DNA from: a virus
Length of the DNA: 39,781 bases
Direction: 5' to 3' (one strand)
Virus record (IMG/VR): IMGVR_UViG_3300008448_000229
Coordinates: 1 to 39,781 of that record
Shown: piece after piece, positions 21,631 through 28,822 of the stretch
Numbering within the stretch: position 1 is the stretch's first letter
How the letters are laid out: every line of letters begins with the position of its first letter
Made by a program: the position numbers and the translations under genes
Notes under the pieces: generated by a model
Told to the model about the DNA's origin: nothing
What the model saw: only the letters and a program-made list of their open reading frames with translations
The model's database searches: none

Positions 21631-21932
21631 TGATTAGTGATGGCATCCGCGAGACTCGCGCGCCTCAATGGCAGCCGGTGTCCTCAACGCCTGACCAGCC
21701 AATGACGGTGATCTTCTACAGCGTCACGCGCTCTTGGTACGACAGAGAGGGCAAGAAGATCGCTGATCCTTGGCCTGATTATCGCGATGAACGCGCAGAC
21801 ATCGGATTTTGGGACGGAAGCGACTGGCACTGGCAGGGGACCGCCCATCGCGTGTGGGAATGGCCCGAGCATGATGGCGACACCGATCTCCCCACCCATT
21901 GGATGCGCCTCCAGCCCCCGGCCTACCCATGA
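21630..21932 (+). CDS. DUF551 family protein
   Basis: A 100-residue protein. WQPVSSTPDQPMTVIFYSVT, GFWDGSDWHWQGTAHRV and the end THWMRLQPPAYP fit DUF551 (W.P.s..Pp, then vtHWmplP). The family is frequent in temperate phages and its role is unknown. The ATG at 21630 overlaps the previous stop; a GTG one codon earlier is also possible. Its stop overlaps the next mini-gene. Confidence 0.8.
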   Translation: MISDGIRETRAPQWQPVSSTPDQPMTVIFYSVTRSWYDREGKKIADPWPDYRDERADIGFWDGSDWHWQGTAHRVWEWPEHDGDTDLPTHWMRLQPPAYP

Positions 21933-21979
21933 CAGACCGCCGTCCTCTCACCCCGGCTATGGTGGCGGAGCGCTCATGA
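21929..21979 (+). CDS. 16-residue possible leader peptide
   Basis: MTDRRPLTPAMVAERS lies between two genes with ATGA overlaps at both ends. It may be a true micropeptide or simply carry ribosomes across the gap to the next start. Confidence 0.35.
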   Translation: MTDRRPLTPAMVAERS

Positions 21980-22185
21980 GCCGCGCCCGCGCATCGCAAG
22001 CCGCAGTCACGCGCGCCATCAAGGCCGCGTCCAACGCTGGCGTGCGCGTTGGGCGCGTCGATATCCGCCCCGATGGCACAATCTCAATCCTGACCGTTGA
22101 CGCCGCCCCCGCTCTGTCCATGCTGCCCGCAAACGGGGAGCATAACGAATGGGACGAGGTGTTTCAGCCGGGGGCGTCACGGTGA
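21976..22185 (+). CDS. Small conserved-type prophage protein before the integrase
   Basis: A 69-residue protein: MSRARASQAAVTRAIKAASN, then AGVRVGRVDIRPDGTISILT. The helix (ASQA.VTRAIKAA..AG) followed by a strand pair (V.IRPDGTI.I) recurs directly upstream of integrases in many alphaproteobacterial prophages. Function unknown; small DNA-binding or Xis-like roles are possible. Overlaps the integrase start by 37 bases. Confidence 0.7.
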   Translation: MSRARASQAAVTRAIKAASNAGVRVGRVDIRPDGTISILTVDAAPALSMLPANGEHNEWDEVFQPGASR

Positions 22186-23216
22186 CGATCAAGCACGTCC
22201 ACCGCTTCAAGGATCGGCATGGCAAGGTGCGGCACTATCTGCGCCTGCCCGGCTGCAAGTCTGTCGCCCTCCCCGGCCAGCCCGGCGAACCGGCCTTCAT
22301 GCTGGCCTATCATCAGGCGGTGGAGGCGCTGCCCAAGCCTGAGGCCGAACTGGCGTCCAAGGCCATCCCAGGCTCAATGCGCGACCTTGCAGAGCGCTAC
22401 TATGCCAGCGGGCGCTACCTCAATAAGAGCGAGCGGACCCGCTACGTCGAGCGCAAGATTTTCGACCGCTTTATGATCGAGCACGGCAACAAGCGGGCGG
22501 CGGCAGTCGAGACGCGCCACCTCGACACGATATTCACGAAAATGGCTGACCGGCCGGCAGCGGCAATGGATCTCCGCAAGCGGCTGCGCAACCTGTTTCG
22601 GCTGGCGATCAAGCTCGGCTGGCGCAAGGATGACCCGCTTGCGGCAACCGACACCTTCAAGCTCGGCACCTGGCACACATGGACGGATGACGAAATCGCT
22701 GCATTCGAGGCGCGGTGGCCCGTCGGAACGCGACAGCGGCTGGCCTTCGACCTGCTGATCTACACCGGCCAGCGATCAGGCGATGTCAGGCAGATGCTCT
22801 GGACCGACGCCAAACGCGGCAAGACGCTGGTGGTGCAGGCGAAGACGGGGGCAAAGGTCACGATTGCCCAGCACCCTGCCCTTATGCCGTCGCTTGACGC
22901 CTTTCGCAAGGATGTCGGCTGTATGGTCGTCACCGAGTTCGGAAAGCCCTTTAGCGAGCATGGCTTTGGCAACTGGATGGCCGACGCCATCGGGGCCTCC
23001 GGCGTTCCCGATCATTGCGTGACGCATGGGCTGCGCAAGGCAGCGGCGCGGCGGCTGGCCGAGGCCGGGTGCACGGCGCACGAAATTCAGGCCATCACCG
23101 GGCACACGACGCTCAAGGAAGTCGAGCGCTACACCGCAGACGTGTCGCGGGAGCATCTGGCGACATCGGCAATCGGCAAGGTTTCTGCCGGATCAAATAC
23201 CAGAAATGGGATTTAG
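22149..23216 (+). CDS. int: Tyrosine integrase
   Basis: A 355-residue site-specific recombinase. An arm-binding N-terminus (KHVHRFKDRHGKVRHYLRLP) and a core-binding domain (about 75-160) precede the catalytic domain. Residues seen are Arg209 (TGQRSGD), Lys232 (QAKTG), His293 and Arg296 (THGLRKAAA), His319 (ITGHTTLKE) and nucleophile Tyr328 (VERYTADV). The full RKHRHY set indicates an active enzyme. GGGGAG eight bases ahead supports ATG 22149; a GTG at 22182 overlapping the upstream stop is an alternative. A probable attP lies about 220 bases downstream. Confidence 0.95.
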   Translation: MGRGVSAGGVTVTIKHVHRFKDRHGKVRHYLRLPGCKSVALPGQPGEPAFMLAYHQAVEALPKPEAELASKAIPGSMRDLAERYYASGRYLNKSERTRYVERKIFDRFMIEHGNKRAAAVETRHLDTIFTKMADRPAAAMDLRKRLRNLFRLAIKLGWRKDDPLAATDTFKLGTWHTWTDDEIAAFEARWPVGTRQRLAFDLLIYTGQRSGDVRQMLWTDAKRGKTLVVQAKTGAKVTIAQHPALMPSLDAFRKDVGCMVVTEFGKPFSEHGFGNWMADAIGASGVPDHCVTHGLRKAAARRLAEAGCTAHEIQAITGHTTLKEVERYTADVSREHLATSAIGKVSAGSNTRNGI

Positions 23217-23228
23217 CATTAGACCATC

Positions 23229-23246
23229 TATCCCGAATATGGGATA
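23229..23246. promoter_or_regulatory. Inverted repeat ahead of the HTH gene
   Basis: TATCCC-GAATAT-GGGATA lies just before the ribosome site (AAGGGG) of the 77-residue HTH gene, and a further ATGGGAT is at 23206-23212. A likely operator for autoregulation; it differs from the CI operators. Confidence 0.5.
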
Positions 23247-23253
23247 AGGGGTG

Positions 23254-23484
23254 ATGACACCAAGCGACTGGATCAAATGGCGCGATCACCTCGGCATCAC
23301 CAACGCCGAGGCCGCGCGCCGCCTGGGTATCTCGAAGAACATGCCGGCTGCGTATGAGCGCGGGGAAAGCCCTATCCCGCTCTACATCGCGCTGGCTTGC
23401 GCCGCCCTCGCCTATGGGTTGCCGGCATGGAACATCTGCTTGCAAACCGTCCGCGATAAGTTCGCAAACCTTACAAAAAAGTGA
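23254..23484 (+). CDS. HTH (XRE/Cro-type) protein between int and attP
   Basis: A 76-residue protein: MTPSDWIKWRDHLGITNAEA then ARRLGISKNMPAAYERGESP form a lambda-repressor-type HTH (ITNAEAARRLGISKNMPAAYE). The C-terminal part is helical (LACAALAYGLPAWNICLQTV). It could regulate int or serve as excision factor. The GTG one codon earlier is also possible. Its 3' end contains two of the proposed integrase arm sites. Confidence 0.78.
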   Translation: MTPSDWIKWRDHLGITNAEAARRLGISKNMPAAYERGESPIPLYIALACAALAYGLPAWNICLQTVRDKFANLTKK

Positions 23485-23622
23485 GCGAAATCAAATGCTT
23501 AGAAAAGGGAATGGTGCCCAGAGCTGTTATCGGCTGACTGAGCATTTTCAATACGATAGCTCTCGCAAACCAGCTGAGCCCGGCTCAACCAGATCAACGG
23601 GTTACGTTCAGGCTCGCAAACC
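23439..23622. other. Probable attP region with integrase arm-type sites
   Basis: Four direct copies of YTYGCAAACC lie at 23439-23448, 23461-23470, 23572-23581 and 23613-23622. They form two pairs flanking about 100 bases of AT-richer, gene-free DNA. In the middle, TGGTGCCCAGAG (23512-23523) is the reverse complement of a typical tRNA 3' end (CTCTGGGCACCA), a common integration target. The match stops before a T-arm, so the core identity would be short. No gene is seen in 23485-23685. Confidence 0.5.
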
Positions 23623-23685
23623 TTTTGCCCTCTCCCCCTCTCCGGTTCAATCGCGCCAGAGAGCACTCCGTAGGGAGGTGGTGTG

Positions 23686-24150
23686 ATGGACGATCTGATC
23701 GCGAGGCTGGAAAGCGGAGAAGGGGCTGACCGGGAGTTGGACGCGGACATCTGCGTCGCGCTCAGTTGGATCGGCACCGTTCGGGACAACTCAACGTTCA
23801 ATGGCCCGCCGCTGAATGTGAGGCGCGCGGACTACCCGTCATACGACGATGAGCCGCACGATGAACTCGACTACGAAAGCGCCGATAACGAGTCGTGGAC
23901 CAGCGACACGCCAGCGATGACCACCAGCCTCGACGCTGCCGTTGCCTTCATGGAGCGGAGACTGCGTGACTGGTCGGACTGGTCAATCAGCACGGAGGAA
24001 AACGGCGCAAGGTTCGTCGCTCGCGTCGTGCCGATGCACCGCGATGATGCTGTGACGGGCTGCGCCAAATCCGCCGCCCGAGCCCTGGTGGCGGCTGCCC
24101 TGCGCGCCCTCTCCCCCACCCCCACCGAAGGAGATCACCATGGCCGTTGA
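23686..24150 (+). CDS. Phage ABA sandwich domain protein
   Basis: A 154-residue protein. DDLIARLESGEGADRELDAD at the start, then TSLDAAVAFMERRLRDWSDW in the middle and a C-terminal CAKSAARALVAAALRAL match the small phage ABA-sandwich family (L...EG.DRELD..I ... SLDAAL.L.ERR.. ... ALA.AALRA). Role unknown. GGGAGG seven bases upstream supports ATG 23686. It overlaps the next gene by 11 bases. Confidence 0.8.
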   Translation: MDDLIARLESGEGADRELDADICVALSWIGTVRDNSTFNGPPLNVRRADYPSYDDEPHDELDYESADNESWTSDTPAMTTSLDAAVAFMERRLRDWSDWSISTEENGARFVARVVPMHRDDAVTGCAKSAARALVAAALRALSPTPTEGDHHGR

Positions 24151-24874
24151 ACCGACGAGCGGGGTGAAGGCGTTCCACGAAGCCTACGAGCTGATTTTTG
24201 AGGCGCACGCTAAGCCGGCAGACGTGTTCGACAATGACACGCAATGGGCGATGTTCCTGAGCGGGAAGGTGAACGCCGCAATCAGCTACATGAGGACGGC
24301 CCGCGCAGCCCTCGCCACCCCTGCCGCCAGCCCGGCGACGGAGCCTGTGGCTTGGATGCAATATGTGTGTGGCGACATCCGTCTAAGCCGCGAGGAATGG
24401 AAGGATCAGGGGGCATTCCCGGTTTACACGCACCCTCCCGCCAGCCCATCCCCCGCACCGGCAGCGGTAGAGGAACTGGCACAACGGCTCCGCGACACTG
24501 CCCACGGCATTGAAGCCGGGAACGTAGCTGATCCGCATGGTCGCAAAGTTGGGTTGCTACGCGAAGCCGCCACCGCCCTCTCCACGCTCGCCGCAGATAA
24601 GGCGAGGATTGAGGCGGAACGGGATGCGGCGCTGAATGCATTTGCGAGCGGGGCTTATCTCGACGCCTGCAAGGGTGGCGGCGACATCTACCAGCACTCG
24701 CTTGCGCTGACGGTCGAGAAGTTCCGAGACGCCGAAGCCCGCGCCTCAGTCTTGGAGGGTGCGCTTGTGAAGATCGAGCGCCTTGGATCAGACGGGGAGC
24801 ATTCCGGTGATCGGCACGCGCAATGCCGGGCCATCGCGCAGTCCGCTCTCGCTGCAAGCCAGGGGGAGAGGTGA
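24140..24874 (+). CDS. Ea22-like accessory protein
   Basis: A 244-residue protein. The N-terminal region is helical (KAFHEAYELIFEAHAKPADV). WMQYVCGDIRLSREEWKDQG with FPVYTHPPAS is the hallmark strand-and-Y-T-H-P motif shared by many ead/Ea22-like phage genes. A coiled coil follows (ADKARIEAERDAALNAFASG) and then a helical C-terminus (LEGALVKIERLGSDGEHSGD). Such modular genes sit near attP and integrase. Function unknown. Confidence 0.62.
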   Translation: MAVEPTSGVKAFHEAYELIFEAHAKPADVFDNDTQWAMFLSGKVNAAISYMRTARAALATPAASPATEPVAWMQYVCGDIRLSREEWKDQGAFPVYTHPPASPSPAPAAVEELAQRLRDTAHGIEAGNVADPHGRKVGLLREAATALSTLAADKARIEAERDAALNAFASGAYLDACKGGGDIYQHSLALTVEKFRDAEARASVLEGALVKIERLGSDGEHSGDRHAQCRAIAQSALAASQGER

Positions 24875-24939
24875 GGCCCCTAGCCTCCGAGCCCGATCCT
24901 ATGGTCTAAGCAATTCGGCATAAGCCTAAAGGGATGGAC

Positions 24940-25215
24940 ATGAACCAGGAAGTTAGCGACGCACTGTTCGAAAAATACGCCGTGTTGCTGTCAGTGCGCG
25001 TCATTCGCGCCGTTGTGACGTTCTTGGCGGCGATCCTGCTGCTATCGGCGCAGACCTACATCGCAACCGGCCACTGGCTGATCTCGTTTGCGCTCGCCTT
25101 TCTGGCGACGTTGGCATCGATGAGAATTCCGGTCGCCGGAGCGTTTGTCGCGCTACTGGCGCTTGCAGTGATCCCCCACGGGGTCGGGGAGTTCTTTATG
25201 CAGATGGTGCGGTGA
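24940..25215 (+). CDS. Integral membrane protein, 91 residues
   Basis: MNQEVSDALFEKYAVLLSVR then three membrane segments: VVTFLAAILLLSAQTYIA, LISFALAFLATLASM and AGAFVALLALAVIPHGVG. AAGG seven bases upstream supports this ATG; one two codons earlier sits on the ribosome site. Last gene of the rightward block, next to attP. Could be a lysogenic conversion or superinfection-exclusion protein; this is position-based only. Confidence 0.62.
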   Translation: MNQEVSDALFEKYAVLLSVRVIRAVVTFLAAILLLSAQTYIATGHWLISFALAFLATLASMRIPVAGAFVALLALAVIPHGVGEFFMQMVR

Positions 25216-25255
25216 GCCAGCGCCGCGCGAAGAACCCTGACGGCAGCAAGTGTCG

Positions 25256-25294
25256 CCTTCGCACTACGAATACCACCGATCTGTAGTGCGAAGG
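25256..25294. repeat. 12-bp perfect inverted repeat between convergent blocks
   Basis: CCTTCGCACTAC (25256-25267) and GTAGTGCGAAGG (25283-25294) flank a 15-base loop. There is no T tract on either side. It lies where the rightward and leftward transcripts meet, so it may be a bidirectional stop or a protein site. Confidence 0.65.
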
Positions 25295-25300
25295 TCGCAA

Positions 25301-25354
25301 CCTAACGCGGCTCATCCCTCGTCATCTCATGCGCGACTTCCTTGAGGATGTTAG
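25301..25354 (-). repeat. Diverged copy of the 26645-26836 gene end
   Basis: This segment aligns without gaps to 26644-26697 (43 of 54 bases). In one minus frame it reads NILKEVAHEMTRDEPR and a stop, against NILKEAAHEMTRDEPR in the intact gene. Most changes are silent. It is a gene tail left downstream of the ART gene. Confidence 0.8.
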
Positions 25355-26634
25355 CGCTGGCTGTCGGCGGCTTGCGCCTGATCTGGCGTTAGCCCCATGC
25401 CAGCCAGCACAGAGGCAGGAAGCGCGGCAAGCGAGCCGACGCCATACTTCCGCATAATGTCGATCAGATTGTCGTCAAAGACAACATAGTTGCGGGAGCC
25501 GTCACCTGCGGCGCGGGAGCCGGCGTCGAGGTATTTTATGCCGGGGATGCCGCGTTCTAGGAGGTCACGCCGCGCCAATTCGGTGGATTTAGCGAACAGA
25601 GCATCTTCGCCAAATTGCGGCTTCAGAGCGTCTCTGTTGGCTTCGAGCGACCGTGACAACGAATTATAAAGCCCCGAGCCGGTCATGTTTTCGTTTCTGG
25701 AAGCGAGAAACGCGTCCTTCGCCATATTGCGATCTGCCGCGTTCATTGCGCCCGACCCCTGCATTCCTAGCTCAGCGACGCGCTCGCGCAGTGGGTTGCC
25801 CATAGGAACAGGCGCGTCCCAGTCCAGCATCTTCGCCGGGTCGGCGTTGATGTTGACCTCGTACATGCGACCATCGCGGGTGAACTGAGGCGCGATCTCT
25901 TTTTCAAACCAAGCAACGGCTTTCGGGTCGTATGCTCCGTCCTTCGCCAGTTCGCGCACATGGCGAACGTCGCCGCCATTTATCAGGTCTTCTAGCAGCC
26001 CCAATCGGTTATAGCCCTCTTCTGCCTGCTTGATCGGCATCCGGTCTACGGTGCTTTGCAGCCCCGAATAATAGTCGTTGATCGGCTTGCCAGCGATCCG
26101 GGGATCGGCATTCGGCGTCAACGCATCACGATATCCGCGCGCAACCGTCTCATTCCCTGCAAAATACAGCCCATGCCCATAAGCCTGCGCCCCTTCGCCC
26201 GTGCCAATCCTCGACAGATCGAAGCGGTCGAAATCATGCGGGCTGCCGTGATAGGCTTTGATGCCGGCGCGCAACTCGGTTCCCGCCCCCTTGGCTGCCG
26301 GGAACGCGCCAGAGCCCAGCGTCGCCAGCCCAGCCAGATCCACCGACCGACCGAGCGCTTCCTCGCTATTAGGGTCAACCCGCCCGGCATAGACATCGCC
26401 CGGCAGGGTTGCTGCGTTGAACGCAGACTTCGCCATTTGCGCCGGCCACGTTGTCGCGAGAGCGCTGCCCAGCCGGCTGAGCGTCGAGCCCTTATCAACC
26501 GGAGCCGGGAACTGCCCGAGATAGCTAAGTAGGTTCCCGTTGACATCTTGACGGTCAGGGAATGGCTGCCCCAAAGACGACAATGGCTGCTGCGCCTTCA
26601 CGGGCGGCAGGAACTGTCCGAAATAGTTGTCCAT
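25351..26634 (-). CDS. ART-PolyVal-type ADP-ribosyltransferase-like protein
   Basis: A 427-residue protein. The N-terminus holds two copies of a 20-residue motif (5-24 FGQFLPPV...LSSLGQ; 39-58 LGQFPAPV...LSRLGS), perhaps a packaging or docking tag. The ART part runs from 126: AYHGSPHDFDRFDLSRI, GEGAQAYGHGLYFAG (146-160), a DWDAPV strand region and the end NYVVFDDNLIDIMRKYG. These match the ART-PolyVal family found in polyvalent proteins delivered with phage DNA. It may modify a host protein on entry or be a toxin-like accessory. It lies last in the late block, between two copies of a gene tail. NAD binding is inferred. Confidence 0.8.
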   Translation of the reverse strand: MDNYFGQFLPPVKAQQPLSSLGQPFPDRQDVNGNLLSYLGQFPAPVDKGSTLSRLGSALATTWPAQMAKSAFNAATLPGDVYAGRVDPNSEEALGRSVDLAGLATLGSGAFPAAKGAGTELRAGIKAYHGSPHDFDRFDLSRIGTGEGAQAYGHGLYFAGNETVARGYRDALTPNADPRIAGKPINDYYSGLQSTVDRMPIKQAEEGYNRLGLLEDLINGGDVRHVRELAKDGAYDPKAVAWFEKEIAPQFTRDGRMYEVNINADPAKMLDWDAPVPMGNPLRERVAELGMQGSGAMNAADRNMAKDAFLASRNENMTGSGLYNSLSRSLEANRDALKPQFGEDALFAKSTELARRDLLERGIPGIKYLDAGSRAAGDGSRNYVVFDDNLIDIMRKYGVGSLAALPASVLAGMGLTPDQAQAADSQR

Positions 26635-26643
26635 TGTAACGCC

Positions 26644-26697
26644 CCTACCGTGGTTCGTCCCGCGTCATCTCGTGAGCGGCTTCTTTCAGGATGTTGG
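26644..26697 (-). repeat. Intact partner of the duplicated gene tail
   Basis: The 3' end of the 63-residue gene; 43 of 54 bases match 25301-25354. The two copies are direct repeats flanking the ART gene, about 1.3 kb apart. Confidence 0.8.
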
Positions 26698-26836
26698 AGA
26701 CGCGACGGGCGCACAGTTCGAACTCATGCACCTTCCCGCCGGCAACGATGCTCATCATTCGGATGCCGGTGGAGCTTCGCCAGATGGTGACCAGCTCGGC
26801 TCTCGGGGCTGCCGGTGGGGTTCGCGGATTGGACAT
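26645..26836 (-). CDS. Unrecognised small protein, 63 residues
   Basis: MSNPRTPPAAPRAELVTIWR, then SSTGIRMMSIVAGGKVHEFE and the helix CARRVSNILKEAAHEMTRDE. Strand-rich middle and C-terminal helix. It starts inside the preceding gene (82-base overlap). The tail is repeated at 25301-25354, and the mainly silent changes there suggest that the protein sequence is under selection. Confidence 0.68.
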   Translation of the reverse strand: MSNPRTPPAAPRAELVTIWRSSTGIRMMSIVAGGKVHEFELCARRVSNILKEAAHEMTRDEPR

Positions 26837-26961
26837 TGGCACACCCACCGGGCAAGGACGCTGTAGTCCTGATGATGACAATACGAAGTCTCGGGAATGA
26901 CCATCCAGCCGAGTTCCAGATGGGCCTCGATGTCGTGCAGGCAGACGTACTTGACGATCAC
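26755..26961 (-). CDS. Unrecognised small protein, 68 residues, GTG start
   Basis: Reads IVKYVCLHDIEAHLELGWMV after the start codon, then IPETSYCHHQDYSVLARWVC. The pattern V-K-Y-V-C-x-H...I..(Y/H)L..GW......HH..YSVL is familiar from small phage proteins. Three Cys and a His-His pair could bind zinc. GTG overlaps the metallophosphatase stop (GTGA); the last third reads over the next gene. Function unknown. Confidence 0.62.
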   Translation of the reverse strand: MIVKYVCLHDIEAHLELGWMVIPETSYCHHQDYSVLARWVCQCPIREPHRQPREPSWSPSGEAPPASE

Positions 26962-28184
26962 GACCAGGCCGGGACGCGAACCCTAGGCTTCTCGACGGGC
27001 TCAGGATCGCTCAGCATGATGTCGGCCCGTTCCCGCAGCCACCAGCGCGAGTGCAGCAGGAACAGCCACTGACGCGGCGGCTCGGGTGATGCGCGGATGA
27101 CGTTGCCGTATTCCGAGTTTCCGGGGAGCGCGCCGTTTGAAAGCACCGCGCCCGCATTCCCAGAATGGTGGAAATGCCCGTGAAGGATCAGATCCGGTCG
27201 CCGGCCAAACCGCGCTTGCTGCGCCTCGACCTTCTTCGTTCCTCTGATGATGGGCAGCATCGGCCCCGCGAAGCCCTGGCCGCCGCCTGTTCCGATGGCG
27301 TCGCCATGGGTGAGGAATACCGTGCGCCCGAAGACAGGGACGATCTGGTCACGCGCCGGGCCATATTGGAACGTGATGTTCTTGTCGCCCTTGAACCTCT
27401 CGGCCAACATGGCGGCGATCATGGTGTCGTAGCTCAGGCGCGAATAGAGCTTGGCGGTGCTTTTGTGGGTGGTCCTGCTGTGGTTGCCTGGCACGCTCAC
27501 GACATGGACGCGGCCATAGGTGAGCCGGAGCTTGATGATACCGGCAGCCAGCACCTCAACCGCCGCCACGACCTGCTCGGGGCTCGTCAGGGCGTTTGTC
27601 TGCGCTAGCTCGTCATGTATGGAGCCTGACACCTGATCGCCGCCTAGCGCCAGCAGAGCGCCTTCGCATTGGGTGTCTGCCGCCCAGCGCTTCCCGACGA
27701 CGCAAGCCGCCTCGAAATAGCGCTTCATCCGCTCCCGGCAGATGTCGGGATCGAAGGCGTTTACCCCGTCCATTTCCTCGGCGTTTATGACCTCGCCCAT
27801 GTGCATATCGGAGACGAGGCAGCCGATGACGGAACGGCCCTTTTCGCCCTCGCTGGCGTCGATCAGCCAGTCAGGGATGGACCATGCGATCTTGCGGACG
27901 CCGGCAAGTTCCTCCGCAATGTGTTCGGCCTCGTCTGCGGCCTTCTGCGCATCGGCAGCCTTCTTGCGCCAGAACGCGGCGTCGAAGCGCTCGCGCCCGG
28001 TCAGGGGTTCCGGCTCAGGCGCACTGGTGGGCTCGACCGCCAGCCTCTCCGCATGGAACAGCCGGTTTTGCAGCGTAGAGCGGGAGATGCCCAGCGCCCG
28101 CGCTGCTGCGGCTTGGTTCCCACCATGCGCCTGGAGGAGTTCGGTCGTCTTGAGGATTTCTGAGTCTGTGAGACGGCGCGACAT
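26958..28184 (-). CDS. HTH-metallophosphatase fusion
   Basis: A 408-residue protein. Residues 8-43 form a Fis-type HTH (ILKTTELLQAHGGNQAAAAR then ALGISRSTLQNRL). A linker leads to a calcineurin-like phosphoesterase: SDMHMGE (125-131, Asp126/His128), LGGDQ (180-184), VPGNHSR (231-237), LTHGDA (291-296) and HGHFHH (335-340), the complete two-metal site. It should cleave phosphoesters, possibly of nucleotides or DNA ends. GGAGGG lies seven bases ahead of the ATG, which overlaps the upstream stop. Related fusions occur near virion genes of other phages, role unknown. Confidence 0.88.
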   Translation of the reverse strand: MSRRLTDSEILKTTELLQAHGGNQAAAARALGISRSTLQNRLFHAERLAVEPTSAPEPEPLTGRERFDAAFWRKKAADAQKAADEAEHIAEELAGVRKIAWSIPDWLIDASEGEKGRSVIGCLVSDMHMGEVINAEEMDGVNAFDPDICRERMKRYFEAACVVGKRWAADTQCEGALLALGGDQVSGSIHDELAQTNALTSPEQVVAAVEVLAAGIIKLRLTYGRVHVVSVPGNHSRTTHKSTAKLYSRLSYDTMIAAMLAERFKGDKNITFQYGPARDQIVPVFGRTVFLTHGDAIGTGGGQGFAGPMLPIIRGTKKVEAQQARFGRRPDLILHGHFHHSGNAGAVLSNGALPGNSEYGNVIRASPEPPRQWLFLLHSRWWLRERADIMLSDPEPVEKPRVRVPAWS

Positions 28185-28468
28185 CAACCAGCCCTCCGAA
28201 AGAGCTGACTGATGATCGTCCATTTTTCTTGAACGAACCAAACGACTGGCGCGATCACAACGCCTGTCCCGACCAGCACGCGAAACATGCTCCGGCCTAT
28301 CTTGGCGAAGGTGACGGCATCAGCCACTTGCTGCACGGTTGGGGCCATGCGCGAAACCTGCTCAGACAGATCCTGGATCTGCGTGTCGCGGGCGTGAGAC
28401 AGACGGATCAGGTCGTCTAGCTTCTTTTCTATTGAGTCCATGCGGGAGGCGTCTGAGCGGGCCATCAT
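28184..28468 (-). CDS. Coiled-coil/membrane protein (XhlA-like design)
   Basis: A 94-residue protein. DASRMDSIEKKLDDLIRLSH, then ARDTQIQDLSEQVSRMAPTV form an N-terminal coiled coil; FRVLVGTGVVIAPVVWFVQE is a C-terminal membrane segment. The plan is that of XhlA-type lysis helpers, and it lies just after the spanin genes. Both of the first two codons are ATG. The stop overlaps the next ATG. Confidence 0.65.
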   Translation of the reverse strand: MMARSDASRMDSIEKKLDDLIRLSHARDTQIQDLSEQVSRMAPTVQQVADAVTFAKIGRSMFRVLVGTGVVIAPVVWFVQEKWTIISQLFRRAG

Positions 28469-28533
28469 AGGCCCTGCCTCACTGACGGCGCTTGCGTCAT
28501 TTTTGATTCAGGGATTTGAATGCGGGCAGCCAT
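28465..28533 (-). CDS. Possible 22-residue coupled micropeptide
   Basis: MAARIQIPESKMTQAPSVRQ and GL. AAGGA lies nine bases before the ATG and the stop overlaps the start of the next gene. It may be real, or only provide coupling across the gap between the o-spanin and the coiled-coil gene. Confidence 0.35.
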   Translation of the reverse strand: MAARIQIPESKMTQAPSVRQGL

Positions 28534-28603
28534 GGCGTCGGTTCCTTCGTCGTCGCGGTTAGGCGCGGAGTGACTTGCCAGAGCCATTCCGTGCCGCCTG
28601 TTC

Positions 28604-28822
28604 TCAGGGCTTCCAGGCGCAAAGCGCCGCCCCAACTGCATTGTGCTGCTTTGCCTGCAACACGCTCTCGCTGGTATCCTGAGACGACCACCGAATGGGT
28701 TTGAATTGATCGCAGAGCGCGCGCTCAGTCGCGCCGCCAGCCGTCCGACTTGCGCAGCCCATCAGGGGAAACGTCAGCGTTAGCGCGAGCGTCAGCGCCC
28801 TTGCGGCGGATATCGTTTGCAT
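28604..28822 (-). CDS. o-spanin (Rz1-like lipoprotein)
   Basis: A 72-residue lipoprotein. MQTISAARALTLALTLTFPL then MGCASR form a signal peptide with lipobox L-M-G-C. The mature part contains ALCDQFKPIRWSSQDTSESV, typical of short Rz1 analogues. It would be anchored in the outer membrane, pairing with the inner-membrane spanin to disrupt the outer membrane in lysis. Its start lies within the i-spanin gene in another frame, the classic Rz/Rz1 arrangement. Confidence 0.85.
   Translation of the reverse strand: MQTISAARALTLALTLTFPLMGCASRTAGGATERALCDQFKPIRWSSQDTSESVLQAKQHNAVGAALCAWKP

Noticed and set aside
28497-28691. 64-codon minus frame over the o-spanin end
   Set aside because: It overlaps the o-spanin gene in another frame without a ribosome site; the short coupled frame at 28465-28533 is better supported.
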